From assembly GCA_003993805.1 (NCBI GenBank), contig RSEF01000004.1:69204289-69268288 (forward strand): DNA of 64,000 nt, written 5' to 3'. The translations under genes and the position numbers were made by a program. This DNA comes from Himantopus leucocephalus (taxonomy: Eukaryota > Chordata > Aves > Charadriiformes > Recurvirostridae). Below the pieces are notes generated by a model that saw only the letters and a program-made list of their open reading frames with translations, made no database searches and had not been told where the DNA came from. This document shows, piece after piece, positions 52,901-64,000 of this stretch; positions within the stretch are counted from its first letter, which is position 1, and the number at the start of each line of letters is the position of its first letter.

Positions 52901-55900
52901 ATATTACTCATAACCCATCCCAAGAGGTAATTAGAGTGAACATTTGAAGAGTTTTCAGATACTGGAGTAGTTCAAAAAGCACCAGAAATTTAAGGCCATG
53001 AACTTGACTGTAGCTGATCTTCCCTGTTTGGAGTCTGAAGGTAGCTGGGTTATTAGCAGAAATGGAAAGTTTTCGTTTTTACATTTTTCTTCAAGCAATG
53101 CAATTGCACAGAGAAGTCCTGCACTGTTTTACATCCATGACTTATCTTAATACAGCAAATTAGGACTTCCTTTTTTATTTTTCCTTTTTTTGTTATTTTC
53201 CAGGAGGTGCAAGGGAAAGCAGGAGGGGGACAGGGCAGGGTCAGGTCTGCTTTCCTCAAGGACATCTTTTCCGGAGTGAGGAACCCTTCAAACACTGCAG
53301 AGTAAAACATTCTCTGCATTTCATAGGCAGCCACGGGCAAAATTCAGGAGAAATAAAGCAAGTCTCCGTCCATTTCCAGGTAGCCCAAGTGGAACACAAA
53401 CAGAAGTCAATCAATGATTAAGTGTGTTGTGTAACTAAGTTTATCTTTAAAAACAAACAAAACTTGTTTTGGGGTAAGAATACTGGTGTACCGCGTTGAG
53501 TAACAGCTTCGCTGCCGCATCAGAAACCCAAGACTTGGCGGGCAATGCCTGCCGTCCTGCGGGGCGCAGTCCCACAAGGACAGAGCCAGTACATCTCCCA
53601 GGTAACCAGGGGCTCCACACCTGCACGTTTCATTCTCCTGCCTGCTATTACGGACTGTGCCATTAGCGAGCCTTGTTTCATTTCAACTTTTGAACAGAAG
53701 TCCACGTGAGAGCGGGGTGTGCTGTGCTGCCTCAGAGGCGGTGGCAGACAGTTTGAACTTCGTTCCTCCCTTTTGTGGCTTTATGCAGAATCGAGGAGCT
53801 AGCGAGAAAAGTGATCCTGAAAAGTTTAAGTGCAGCTTACGGTATGTTCAAAATTTAATTTTTTTTTTCTTCCCCTTCTCTTCTCCAATGGTCTTAAAAT
53901 GTCTTTTTAAAGTTATATCTGAGCCACCACATTAGCTACTCATAGTAGAACACAGAGCCAGATAAAAAGGCCTAGATAAGGTTTTAGCAAAAGAGCTGGG
54001 AGTATCAAGGAGATGCTGTCTAAATAATACTGGGGAGTTGGAAATACATCTCTGTGTTCAAAGAGCTAATGGGAATTCTGCTAGTGCAGAATTTGTGTTT
54101 AGTACAGAAGAATATACTGGGTCAAATCAGTATTAGAGAAGCCTCGAGGTTATGATGTGTCTTATGCTGTCAGGATGCAAAGTGCATTTGCAGCTACGTA
54201 AAGGCACTGGACTATTGCTCCTTTAAATTAAACAACATGAGCATGCCTATGGAATACAGTTCAAACTCCCAAGCGCAGTGTACTGCGCGTTCGCTTTGGT
54301 ATCATCTCTCTCAACCACAGCAACATACTGCGGTTGCAGATTCTTCTCGTGGCAGCTCCATCCTGCCACAAGAATAAGCAGTAAGAGAGAAAAAAAGAAA
54401 TTAAATTCCAGTGAAAACTAGGGCAACTTCTACTAGAAGCATCCTAAGTGAGTTTTTAAGCGTTCTCCTTGTGGGATAAGCAATACTACTGGTATTCCAG
54501 TTATTTCCAGGTGACCAGAAAGATAAGCATGCTTGTGTCTAACCCTGCCAGTGCATGAAAAACCTCTCTCAGGACATTTCAAACCATCACAGATAAATTT
54601 TGTCCTGCTTTTCCTCCCAGGGCTGCTGTTAAGTTTATCTGAAAGATAAATCAGCAGCAAGTATGAATCAGTGTTTGAATAAATGCATTGGAGACTCAAC
54701 ACAAGAAGGGGGTTCTGTAGTAGTGATTAAGCCCACACTGATCTTAACAGCATTAGAACATTTATCGATTATCTAGAAGCAAGCTATGGTACAACTTCTG
54801 CGTATGTGTAGGTCTTCAATTTAACTTAGGTCATAACTTACACCACTGACTTAGGTATTCAACAGCTTTATAGATTTATAATGGTAAGGTTAATACACAA
54901 CATTGTAGTGATTGAGCAAGACTTCTGGTAGGCGAGCCATTTACATAAAATATTAATGAGCATGGGAGCCCTATTGGCTTGATTGCAAACCTTTCATATT
55001 ATGCAATAAAATAAACCCAGGCTGACAAGATCTGCTCATCCGCATTACTTTTGAAGATCAAGACTTACAAGATTGGCTTTTTCTTTGGCTATTTGTTTTT
55101 GCTCTTCTAATTTCAACTTCTCACTCAGAGAGTCATTTTCACATTTTAATTCATCAATTTTTTTCTGAAATGAAAAGACATGGTATAGTTAAGCCAGGCA
55201 TTCAGGGCACATCTCCAAACTGCCTTTTACGTTTTAGACTGTTGCGATCACCCCAACCCTTAACGAACCTCCAGCAACTCCTGCTTCTCTTTAAAGGAAT
55301 CTTCAAGCGACTTCCTTTCAGATTCGTGGGCACTCTTGAGCTCTGCAACAAGTTGTTTTTGCAGATTTTTAATACCACTTTAAGACATGAAAACTCTTTG
55401 TGAAACGCAGCGGCACGAAAAGCCAGCCAGTACACGTACGCACAGATGCAAAGTCAATGACAACAAGGAAAGAACATCTATCATCAACTGATGCACAGCA
55501 TATACAAAGCATCAGATTTATTGCTGCTTCAGATTTGTTGATTGCCCCCTCGCGTATCCATCTCATTAGTTGACAGCGTGTCAATTTTGAAAGCATTCAT
55601 CTACATGCAACAAATGGATGAACTGAGCACAAGAGCCACATCTGACAAAAGCTGAGTTTCTGATGGGAAAACGCAGCAAAAATTCAAATTGTGTCTTCCA
55701 AAAACTTCTAGAGAAAACATTTCCCTTCCTACTTTGGAGATGCCATGCAGAAGAGTTTGCTCTTTTATTGCAGTGGAAGTGTTACCAGTTTTAATGATGC
55801 AGAAGTATCACTGGAAACTTGGCTATCAAGTGGATTTGAAGGGAGGATGGAAATCATCATCCCTTCAATTAGATGCAATGCCACTGGAAACTGAGCACAC

Positions 55901-57221
55901 TCACCACCCCCTCCCTGAACAACCACCTTTGCCCAGTGTACTGTAAGCAGCGTATAATATTTCTCAACATTCCCATGTCAGTTTGGAAAGCACACAACCC
56001 TACTTATCCACAATTTCAATTTCGAGGTGCTCCTTATAGAAATAGGGGGGTGGAAGCAATTACTCATTAACTTGGGATTTTGAGGGCAGACTGCAATTCA
56101 GACAGCTCTTACTGAAAGAAAAGGTCATCTCCACTCTTAAACTGATTTAAAAGTTTCATTCAACTACAATGGGATGATGGTTATTTCTGTATGTAAAATG
56201 AGACTTGCTCAGTTCCAAAAGACGGAATTCAGCCAATGTTTTTAAAAATAGCTGACTGCCAAGAATAATGAAATGGACACACTGATGAAGACGTTTGAAT
56301 ATTTTTGTTTGTGACTAGCAGTACTATGGCATATGTACTTGAATACAAAATACTTGCCTGAAAAAGAGGATTCATACTCCTTTTTCAGCTCCTCTACTTT
56401 TTCTGAGTGGCTGTTTTCAAGTTCCAGCTTAAAGTTTTCATGTGTGACATTTAAGTTGTCCACCTGCAATACGACAACATGTTTTTTTTCCCCCCTTACA
56501 TATGTCAACTTAACCCTTGTTTAAAGTATTGTTCCAGTAGCTTTACGCAGTACAGTGAGTACATTTTAAATGGTCTCAGTAGCACTTAACAGTCACAGGA
56601 GAAGCTAAGCCACATACAACACTTAATAGATGAGACCGATGCCTTACAGTTTACCACTACCAACAGGATGATGTATGCGTCTGTTGCACACACGGAGTCG
56701 TTGCAAGGCAAGGTCACAGGCCAGGGGTGTTGCTATAAATCTTAAAACTCAAGCTGTCTCAAATATCCAGGGGAGCTCTAGAAGTCATTGAGGTTTGCAG
56801 AACACATGGAATCCCCACCACGTTTAAATACAAGCTTAAGATCTGGACAGCTTAGTGTAGTAATTAATATTTTTATAGTTGCAACAAAGTGGAGTTTCAC
56901 ATTAGGTAAAATAACTCTGTTATTAGCAAACCCCAGGATGCTCTGAAGGTTCGTTTGTAGCAGAAAGGAATTGCCGGAGAACATTCCTACTTCAAATGTT
57001 ACAAACCTGCTCCTGGAGTTGTGCTTTGTACTTTTCGGCTTCTTCAATGCAGATACTTTGGAGTTTCTCACATTCTGCAGTGTAAAACTGTTTAAGCCTC
57101 TCCTCCAGCTCAGCTAAATCGTTGTGATGTTGCTGGTTTAACTTCTGCAAAAACCCTTCATAAGCAACCTGCAGTTCGTTCCTGTCTCTCTCCAATTTCT
57201 CACAAGCTGCAGAAGTGGTTA
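49918..57221 (-). CDS. MTUS1: MTUS1 (microtubule-associated tumour suppressor 1 / ATIP), 3' part, seven exons to the stop codon
   Basis: Exons in transcript order on the minus strand: 57221-57007, 56463-56358, 55342-55269, 55164-55069, 52521-52405, 51071-50974, 50134-49918. Phases agree throughout; the sum is 923 nt, about 306 residues, ending in TGA at 49920-49918. The product is a near-continuous coiled coil beginning [18 protein letters not shown] and passing through [18 protein letters not shown]. It ends in a serine/proline tail ([18 protein letters not shown]). It aligns along its whole length with the C-terminal part shared by all human MTUS1 isoforms (ATIP1 is 436 aa). Known roles: this region binds the AT2 angiotensin receptor and mediates dimerisation, and long isoforms bind and stabilise microtubules. 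Upstream exons lie beyond the window. The 56358 exon ends at a GC rather than GT donor. Identity is from remembered human sequence. Confidence 0.96.
56352..56361 (-). other. MTUS1: GC-AG intron donor in MTUS1
   Basis: Read on the minus strand the junction is TCAG|GCAAGT, the classic strong GC donor. The exon ends at 56358 in phase 1 (TCA G). The next exon starts at 55342 with AG CTC AAG, so the split codon is GAG and the protein reads SFSELKSAHE, matching human SLSEIKKGHE. No GT in the vicinity gives the same frame and alignment. Confidence 0.85.
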
Positions 57222-60200
57222 CTGAAGATGTCAAAGGAAAAAAAGAAGAAAACAATAGGATCAAGTTCAATGCTAATTTCATGTCTTCGTTACAGATTAT
57301 TAAGGATAGTGAACACTCTGCACAGCAACATCGTTACACAAAGACAAATATAATTTATCCATGAAACGAGTGCCACCTCCAAGGACACGTGAAAAGATCT
57401 TTGCAAAAATATTGAATTCAGTGTTTCTTATGCTGAGAATTAATTGAATCTAGTTATAGAAAGCACAAGTGTGACAGTTTGTCATGACATAGAATAATGA
57501 ATGTCTCACGAGAGACACTGAAGTGCTCCAATAAAAAAATTAATTGATTTGCTACTTCACCTAATTTGATCCCATTACAGTAGTGCATTTGTCAGAGTAC
57601 TTCACTTTTTGATATATAAACCACTTAGCTAAATTTGAAAGTCTTAATATCCTGGAGACCATCCGTTCAGCATGTTACTCGCACTCGGATGTGTGGCAGA
57701 GAAGCAATTCCAGCCTGACACGGACTGCCCGATACAGAACCGCCAATCTGAAACGTACTGCTAATATGCATATGCCCAAGATATTTAAATATGCACGATA
57801 CAGAACAGTTTCAAGCAGAAAGTGCAGAGTATTCAGAAAACAGAATGAAATGCTGTGTAATTCTCTTTATATTAACACAGGTCAGCTAAGAACACTGCTG
57901 AAGTTTGTCTCCCCATATTTACAGCTGATTAAAAAGCAAACCAGAAGTTAGTAACTTGTCCTGCTGAGTGTGACATTGAGCATTCCCAGCTCCAGCCAGA
58001 TGGGCCCGAATAGGAGGAGTCATTTCCCTACTGTCAATGGGAGCGGAGCAAGCGCCTTCTGCAGTTCCAGCTGCACCCAAAGCCTGGAAACAAGGTGAAA
58101 CAGGACCTCTAACAGGCGCGTGGTCACTGACCTTAAGCAAAACTGCTTCTAAAGACTCTAGTGCTTTGTTTTAAAATAAATTAGACAGATGAGTGTCTAC
58201 TTCAGAGGAAAAAAATAATCAACTAAAGCGTTAGCTCGGTCTTCAATCAAATACGAGAGGAGTAATGTGTAGATACACTGTATAGCAGGTTGGCACACTG
58301 CCCTTTTTCTATGTAAAAGAACTGGAAGATTCAAGGAGTTTTGTACAGGCAGCACAGGAAATTCTCACCACAGCTGTGTTTGAGCCTTAAGACACATGAA
58401 TTACAGTATCTTCAAGGATCGACTCCCAGAGCAGTACTGGGCTCGGCTCTAGGCGAGCAGCCCGTCCCGGCAGAGGGCCTCAACTTACACACGGGTCAGA
58501 TTCCCTCTTTGCTACAGCTCATCAAGAACCAGTGAGTAACTCAATGAATGTAACTCAATTGCGCTCTCTTTTAAGGAAGCTGTAAAGAAGTCTTGGCCCC
58601 GCTGCCATTACTTGGAACCTGCAGTTGAACTAGAAAGTGCAAGAGAGTGAGCTGTACTGCATGGAAATCCATCTGCATCTCTCTGTCTACCTGAATCCGT
58701 TCTAACGGCAGCTCTGCGCTAGGTCTCTGTGAAAGATCTGCTGATCAGGACAGATTTAAGCTGAGCTCTTCATCCCGGGACCGGCAACGATGCAACTAAA
58801 GGCTCAACGGAAACATACCACAACATTCTCTGCCACCTAAGCAGGTTTCACAGCTTTCTATATTTTCTACACTGCTACCAAGAAAAGACTCTTATTTCTG
58901 TCTCTACTCCTTCCACAAACTTATATAACTGCTTCCTTTGGGAAAAAAAAAATATAGTGGAACATTAGCATTCACACTTCTATCGCGTCACATTGGTGTC
59001 ATGTTATTGACTATATATGCTATATATATATGCCTGTATTGTCACATTTTTGGGGAAGAGGAAACATCACAGGTAGGGGACATTAGTTTATAATGCAAAG
59101 AACCAGGCAGCGAGCCAAACGCAGACATTACACAGCCAACCGCACGCAGAACAGATCCAACCACCTAGAGCAGAATAAGAGGGGTACAGCTGAGGGACAG
59201 GCAACGCACATGCCTTGTTTGAGATAACTGCAGCAAAATGCTTCAAATGATCCACTTCCTTTAAAACCAGCAGAGGAAGGAGCCAGCATCCAATTCTTTA
59301 TTTGTAAGGCCAAAGCCATTCGTTTGCCTTCATTTAGCTCAAAGAATGTGGTGCCTATCGTTGTCTTGTCTTTAAATGTCAGCACGCAGAACTTCAGATG
59401 ATGCAAAATGCTTCAGAAAAAAGCAAATAGCAAACCACGCCTTTGTCAAAGAAAACAGACACATCAGTTCTTGTTCAGCCAGTTTGCAATTCAGATTTAC
59501 GAGAAGACTAATGTTACAAAGGCAAACAAAAACTTCTGAAACTTGCATTGGCAGTTGAAGGTTGTGTTACCTTGAAGGTAACATCTGGCCTCCGCAAAGC
59601 TGGTGGCTGCAATGCTTCCTCGCAGATCGTGAGCCTGACTTGAGTCCCTGCCATCCAAACCAGGAGCAGATCCACCACACCACCAGTGAGCTCCCAGCGT
59701 CACAGTGGTGCAAGGAACTGCGCGTGTGATGTTTCAGCAAAAGCACTGACTGAAGAGCTGTTGATTTGAAGTTACGAGAAGTCCTGAGAAGTCCTGTAAA
59801 CCAAAGTTTGTCCCCATACTTGAGATTCAAGTGTCTGCAGCAAGTATTTTGCACAGCCCTATCCATCTCCAGACTGAAATATCTAATTTATCGCTGTACA
59901 CTGCCTTGTTTTAAGAAAGGGAAAAGCCATGCATAAGGCAACCAATTCCTTAGTTTCGCCACTCATCCACTGCAAGGGGATGCTGCAAAACTCCTGACTA
60001 ACCAGATTTAATGGTTACTCAAGAGTGTCCTTATTGAACTGGTGCTTAATTTTGAAGAAAAATTTCTAATTGGAATGTGTGCTCTTTCAGCAGCACACAC
60101 AAAATCTTTTTCAACTTCCCATCCACTTCAGAGGCACTTGAAGGGCGTGCTTTAGAGTTTTTGTACACAACTACTGTGCTTCCTCTCCCTTCTTAAAGTG

Positions 60201-62576
60201 CTTCCCTCCACAGTTCCACACCTTCATTATGCCACGCATGATAATCACAGACCTTGAGCAAGAAAACAACAGGAGACAAATGGTCCAACAGCATTTGAGA
60301 GAAAAAAAAAAATCAAGCCATAGAGATGAAAAGATGCGCTACCCATTTGTCCATTACATTTGTTCAATCTCATCTGTAACACTAAACAGTTTTCAGCTTT
60401 AAGGACAGAGCATATGGGATGGTGTACCTGGCAGCCAGAAGCAAGATTTACTTCTTTACTCAAATACCAAAGCCATTAATATTCTCCCCCCCCCACCTTG
60501 GTTGTCCCAGCCTCTCCTCCCACTCATACAACACTGTTTCTCCCTGTATTATTACAACAGGGAGAAAGATTAATCTATATTTTTAGGCTTCTTAACACCC
60601 GTTTATTATAAACAAAGAGCCTGGTTCTTTTGGGCAGAACCATGACCTCTGGCAATCACGGGAAGTTTCTGAGATTTGGTAATAGTGTATCTTCAGATCA
60701 GGAATGCTGGTTTTGACATGTAGAGTTAACATTCGTATGTAGTTGTTAACAACAGCCACTTGCATCTTGGGTATTTCATTGCAAAGCTTTGTATGTGCCA
60801 AAACCATAAAACAAATGTCTGCAAAACAGAAACGTGGAGAATCGGGCACGTGGCAACTCCCTGCAATAGTGCAAACGGCAGCAGATCCAAACCACATGAA
60901 CAGTGGCACCAGCTGAAGGAGAACATTAAAAAAGTTGCCTTAGTATCCCCAAGAAATCTATTTCATACTTTCACTAGAAGTAGCCAAGAGATAAGACCTT
61001 ACAATTGTGCAGTATCTCCTTCTTACAACATTTCATTTTTTCTTATTCTAATTATAAAACAATTCATCATCCAATGCAGTCCTTATGGCTAAACTGCTTA
61101 CATAAAAAGTTTGCAATTTACATTCCCCTAAAAGCCACCATAACCATAGCTCTAAGAAGATAAAATATAGTAGATCTTTTTTCTTTTGAATCCTGAATTA
61201 AATTGTTTTGAAACAAGTTACCTTCATAAAATTGTTTAAGTCACTCCCTAGTCTAGTTATGATTTATGAAAAGCCATTAGACTGTCTAGAATTTTGCAGA
61301 GGTCACTAGGACAGAAAACTAGCAGCATTTTAATAGCTATGGGGGATGTGAAAAGGGGATAATTACCAGAAAACATCAAGTATTTAGCATGGTGTTATGT
61401 CACAGCACACAACACTTTATTGCTCTAACTTTATATTTCACACTGCAAGATCTATCATATGTGTTCCGTTGATCAGTAAATATACTGTAGAGACAAAGGT
61501 TCATTTCCTTCTCCATATATTTTTTTGAAATTGCTATCTAATAATTAATTTATGTTTTTGGCAGATTCTCTCAATATTGGAATTTCTCCTACCCAAACAT
61601 GCTTTCAAGTTTATGACCAAGTTTCTCTTGGTGTTACCTTCTATAACGAGACTAACAGTACATGACATGAAGCTACATTTCATCTTTTTGTTCTTGGGCA
61701 AGCTGAAATGAGGGAGGCAGACCAAAAAAGCATGCTTTAAGCTACACTGAAGTGGCTCTGGCTCAATACGTATGTGAAGCCTTCAGATATCTGCCAGGAC
61801 GTAAGTTCCCATCCTCTAATGCTGCAAACACTACAGTGTGAGCAGGCAGGCAAGCGTACCGCTCATGGCAAGTCAGGCCCTGCCCCAAATAACAGTGGGT
61901 AGATGTTTCTATCAGTTAAGTATTTTTAAGGATCGTCAAACCCTGAAAACCAAATCACATTCACTCCATCTGTCTGTAAAACAAAATCGTCTTTTTTTTT
62001 ATCCCAGCCTCCAAAATATTTTAAAGGTCATTTATCAATTAAAAAAAATAGCATGAAGGTATTTTGAAGAAAGCATTGTTTATCAATCGTGATGCAGCAA
62101 ACGAAGGGGAGGGAAAAGGGCTCGGCGCTTGGCTGTGCAGGATACGCTCCAGCCTCTCCGGCCCACTGAAACTGGCTCCGGCACGGCCGTGTCCAAAGGG
62201 CTGAGGCGGCGCGGGCTGTGTCAGCCCTGAGCCTGCCGGTTTGCAGCAGGGCTGAGCTGGGTCACCTCCAGCACAGTGGCAAAGAGGCTCTGAAACAATT
62301 TGGAGTGAAATTAATTTAGAGGAGCAGTTACATACCTCTGAAGAAATACGCAGCTCTTGCAATTTCCACTTACGTAATTAAACAGGTAACTAGAAATAAT
62401 TTACGCACTAGCTTGCATCTTAATAAGAAGGGAAACAGGTGAGAAATAGCACAATCCGTACCTCCTCCAGGCTCCCAGAACTAAGGCATTTACAGTCAAA
62501 CCACAAAGTTTAGTCTTCGTGGCTGGAGATTTTAGGGAAACCCAAGTTCAGAAGCTGCCTGTTAATGAATTTGAAC

Positions 62577-62676
62577 NNNNNNNNNNNNNNNNNNNNNNNN
62601 NNNNNNNNNNNNNNNNNNNNNNNNNNNNNNNNNNNNNNNNNNNNNNNNNNNNNNNNNNNNNNNNNNNNNNNNNNNN
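62577..62676. other. Assembly gap, 100 N, inside a CR1
   Basis: Exactly 100 Ns immediately before a CR1 3' tail. It lies in the presumed MTUS1 intron upstream of 57221. Confidence 0.99.
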
Positions 62677-62717
62677 TGAAAGGTCCCCTCCAACCTTAAC
62701 AATTCTATGATTCTATG
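62677..62717 (+). mobile_element. CR1 3' tail next to an assembly gap
   Basis: Immediately after the 100-N gap comes GAAAGGTCCCCTCCAACC and then AATTCTATGATTCTATGAA, the CR1 terminus in sense orientation. The rest of the element must be in the gap. Confidence 0.85.
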
Positions 62718-63781
62718 AATTAATATGCAGACATTTGACACCCAAGAGAATAAAAGGCAAAAGCATTAGACTCACATTACGACTACAGTAAATTAAAAAC
62801 ATACTGCCACAGTACCAGAGTTACAGATCAGAACCAATTTACCCAGTAATTCCAGACTCAAATTTATAACATCTGCTTGGCTACAGCACCTCTTTCAGAA
62901 AGACATCTGCTATTCACTCAGGGGACACAGGGCTTTGCAGTGATCTTCAGTATCTTTCAAAAAAGGCTTTTCAATGAGTGATTAAATACAAGCAGCTTTT
63001 AATTCGGCAAATACACACTGATGCTGGGAAAACTAATTTGGACTGCCAACTCTCTTGAAACGACCTGGAAATTGCTGGAAGTAGAAACATCATCTGAAGA
63101 CTTTTCTGTCTCCTGGCAGATAGAAACTAGCACCAGGTGTCTTGACTGGCATAAACCCTAAAAACAAACCCAATATGAAGTCCTTAAAACTCTGCCAGAA
63201 TTTGGAACGCCATCTGCCACTTAATCAGCTGTCATTCCTCCCCTTGCCATACAAGCAGACGTACACAGCAACACACTCAGATAATTTCAACTTCTTATCC
63301 AAGTGTAGTCTGCAGTGACACAGAGACAGCTGACACCAAAAGGGTACCTACCATGAACCTTCCAGAAAAACCTGTTATTCTGCATCAGTCTTCTACTTAA
63401 TTTTTTTTTTTTTTGAGCCACAACACATGAGCTTTAATCATTAGTTACCTCACTGTGGCTAAACAGCGAAAACTACATCCAAGTTTCATTGCCATACTTT
63501 TTTTGTTGTTGTTACAGTTAAAACCTCCTTTTGCTTCACTGGAAACAGAGTGAAAGATAGCACAGGCTGCATATTCTAAGAGCTGGGTAGCCAGAAGACA
63601 GTAAGTAGGAAAAAACCCAAGACTTTTCTCCATATCCCTTGAAACTGGAAGCAGTGATGGTTTATGGAATTATCCCTTACAAAACTGTTCTTACAAGAAA
63701 AGAACCAATACACTAATATAATGTATAAACTTATTTTAAGCTGCACCACAGAAAATGTAAAAACATGTTCAGAAAACTCAC

Positions 63782-63829
63782 CAGAACCCGAACAAGATAG
63801 GCTTTGGTGTCCATTTCTTCCAGGAATAC
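63782..63829 (-). CDS. Candidate 48-bp exon upstream of the MTUS1 coiled coil
   Basis: On the minus strand, a long pyrimidine tract ending CCTCCTGGACGTTGTAG is followed by 48 bases and then CTG|GTGAGT, a consensus donor. Joined to the next known MTUS1 exon (57221), only one of three frames stays open. It ends in phase 1 as that exon requires and reads IPGRNGHQSLSCSGS before [11 protein letters not shown] do not recognise this peptide in human MTUS1, where GEL precedes VTAST. It could be an alternative or cassette exon, or a chance pairing of good splice signals. Confidence 0.3.
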
Positions 63830-64000
63830 CTACAACGTCCAGGAGGAAAAAAAAAAAGAGAATTGCATATCAAGCCAGTAAGGGGCAGCAGAGGTGCCTT
63901 TTTAATAGATTCTTTCTACATAAATTCCTCAGCTTCAAAACAAATTTCTTCCTTGCGATGGCTGACAGCATGTTCAACAGCGAGAGTCAGCATTACAAGG

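Larger units (their letters stand above)
57222..63781. other. MTUS1: Presumed MTUS1 intron upstream of the coiled-coil exons
   Basis: The exon that should precede 57221 in human-like MTUS1 transcripts (ending in a LVNLRGEL-like sequence) was not found here, so it probably lies beyond 64000 or in the gap at 62577. A TA-rich run (TATATATATA) is near 59020-59030. Other open frames are unrecognised. Confidence 0.5.

Noticed and set aside
58995..59032. TA-rich run resembling a TATA box or matrix-attachment site
   Set aside because: Simple-sequence TA repeat in a presumed intron with no promoter features around it.
59567..59640. Minus-strand donor CTTCAAG|GTAACA as a missing MTUS1 exon
   Set aside because: No good pyrimidine-tract acceptor upstream and no similarity to the expected coiled-coil lead-in.

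Overview
This is a vertebrate nuclear genome window, almost certainly from a bird. It has split genes with GT-AG introns, several CR1 retroposons ending in the avian-type tandem 8-mer (ATTCTATG/ATTCTGTG), and avian-type endogenous-retrovirus LTRs. Intergenic DNA is AT-rich and holds little recognisable function. I see no operon, CRISPR array, rRNA or tRNA, and no evidence of a novel multi-gene system. The notable signals are gene-structural, evolutionary and assembly-related.

Layout, left to right. (1) 1-13.8 kb: no supported gene. It contains a solo LTR (3016-4445) with a second LTR nested inside it, one CR1 fragment, an old dispersed repeat and a 1-kb assembly gap (12403-13402). (2) 13.86-22.2 kb: FRG1 on the + strand, complete in nine coding exons (256 aa), starting in a TATA-less CpG-rich promoter. 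A CR1 copy sits just after exon 5. (3) 22.2-39.6 kb: PDGFRL on the - strand. Four internal exons carrying the Ig-like domains are present. The signal-peptide exon and the C-terminal exon were not found, and a 1-kb gap (26957-27956, inside a CR1) may hide the latter. (4) 39.6-47.8 kb: spacer with a CR1, an old repeat and an LTR cut by a 100-N gap. (5) 47.85-64 kb: the 3' part of MTUS1 on the - strand. Seven consecutive exons encode the C-terminal coiled coil and stop codon, followed by a probable 3' UTR; upstream exons continue beyond the window. One intron appears to use a GC donor.

The three genes do not form a pathway. FRG1 is a nuclear/actin-associated RNA-processing protein, PDGFRL a secreted Ig-domain protein, and MTUS1 a microtubule-associated coiled-coil protein. 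All belong, from memory, to one conserved neighbourhood (human 8p22; mouse chr 8). Here PDGFRL and MTUS1 are in the same orientation, whereas in mammals they are tail-to-tail, so either a rearrangement or a scaffold join at a gap is involved.

Assembly quality matters. There are four N-filled gaps of round size, and several single-N junctions flanked by near-identical direct duplications that look like unmerged contig overlaps.
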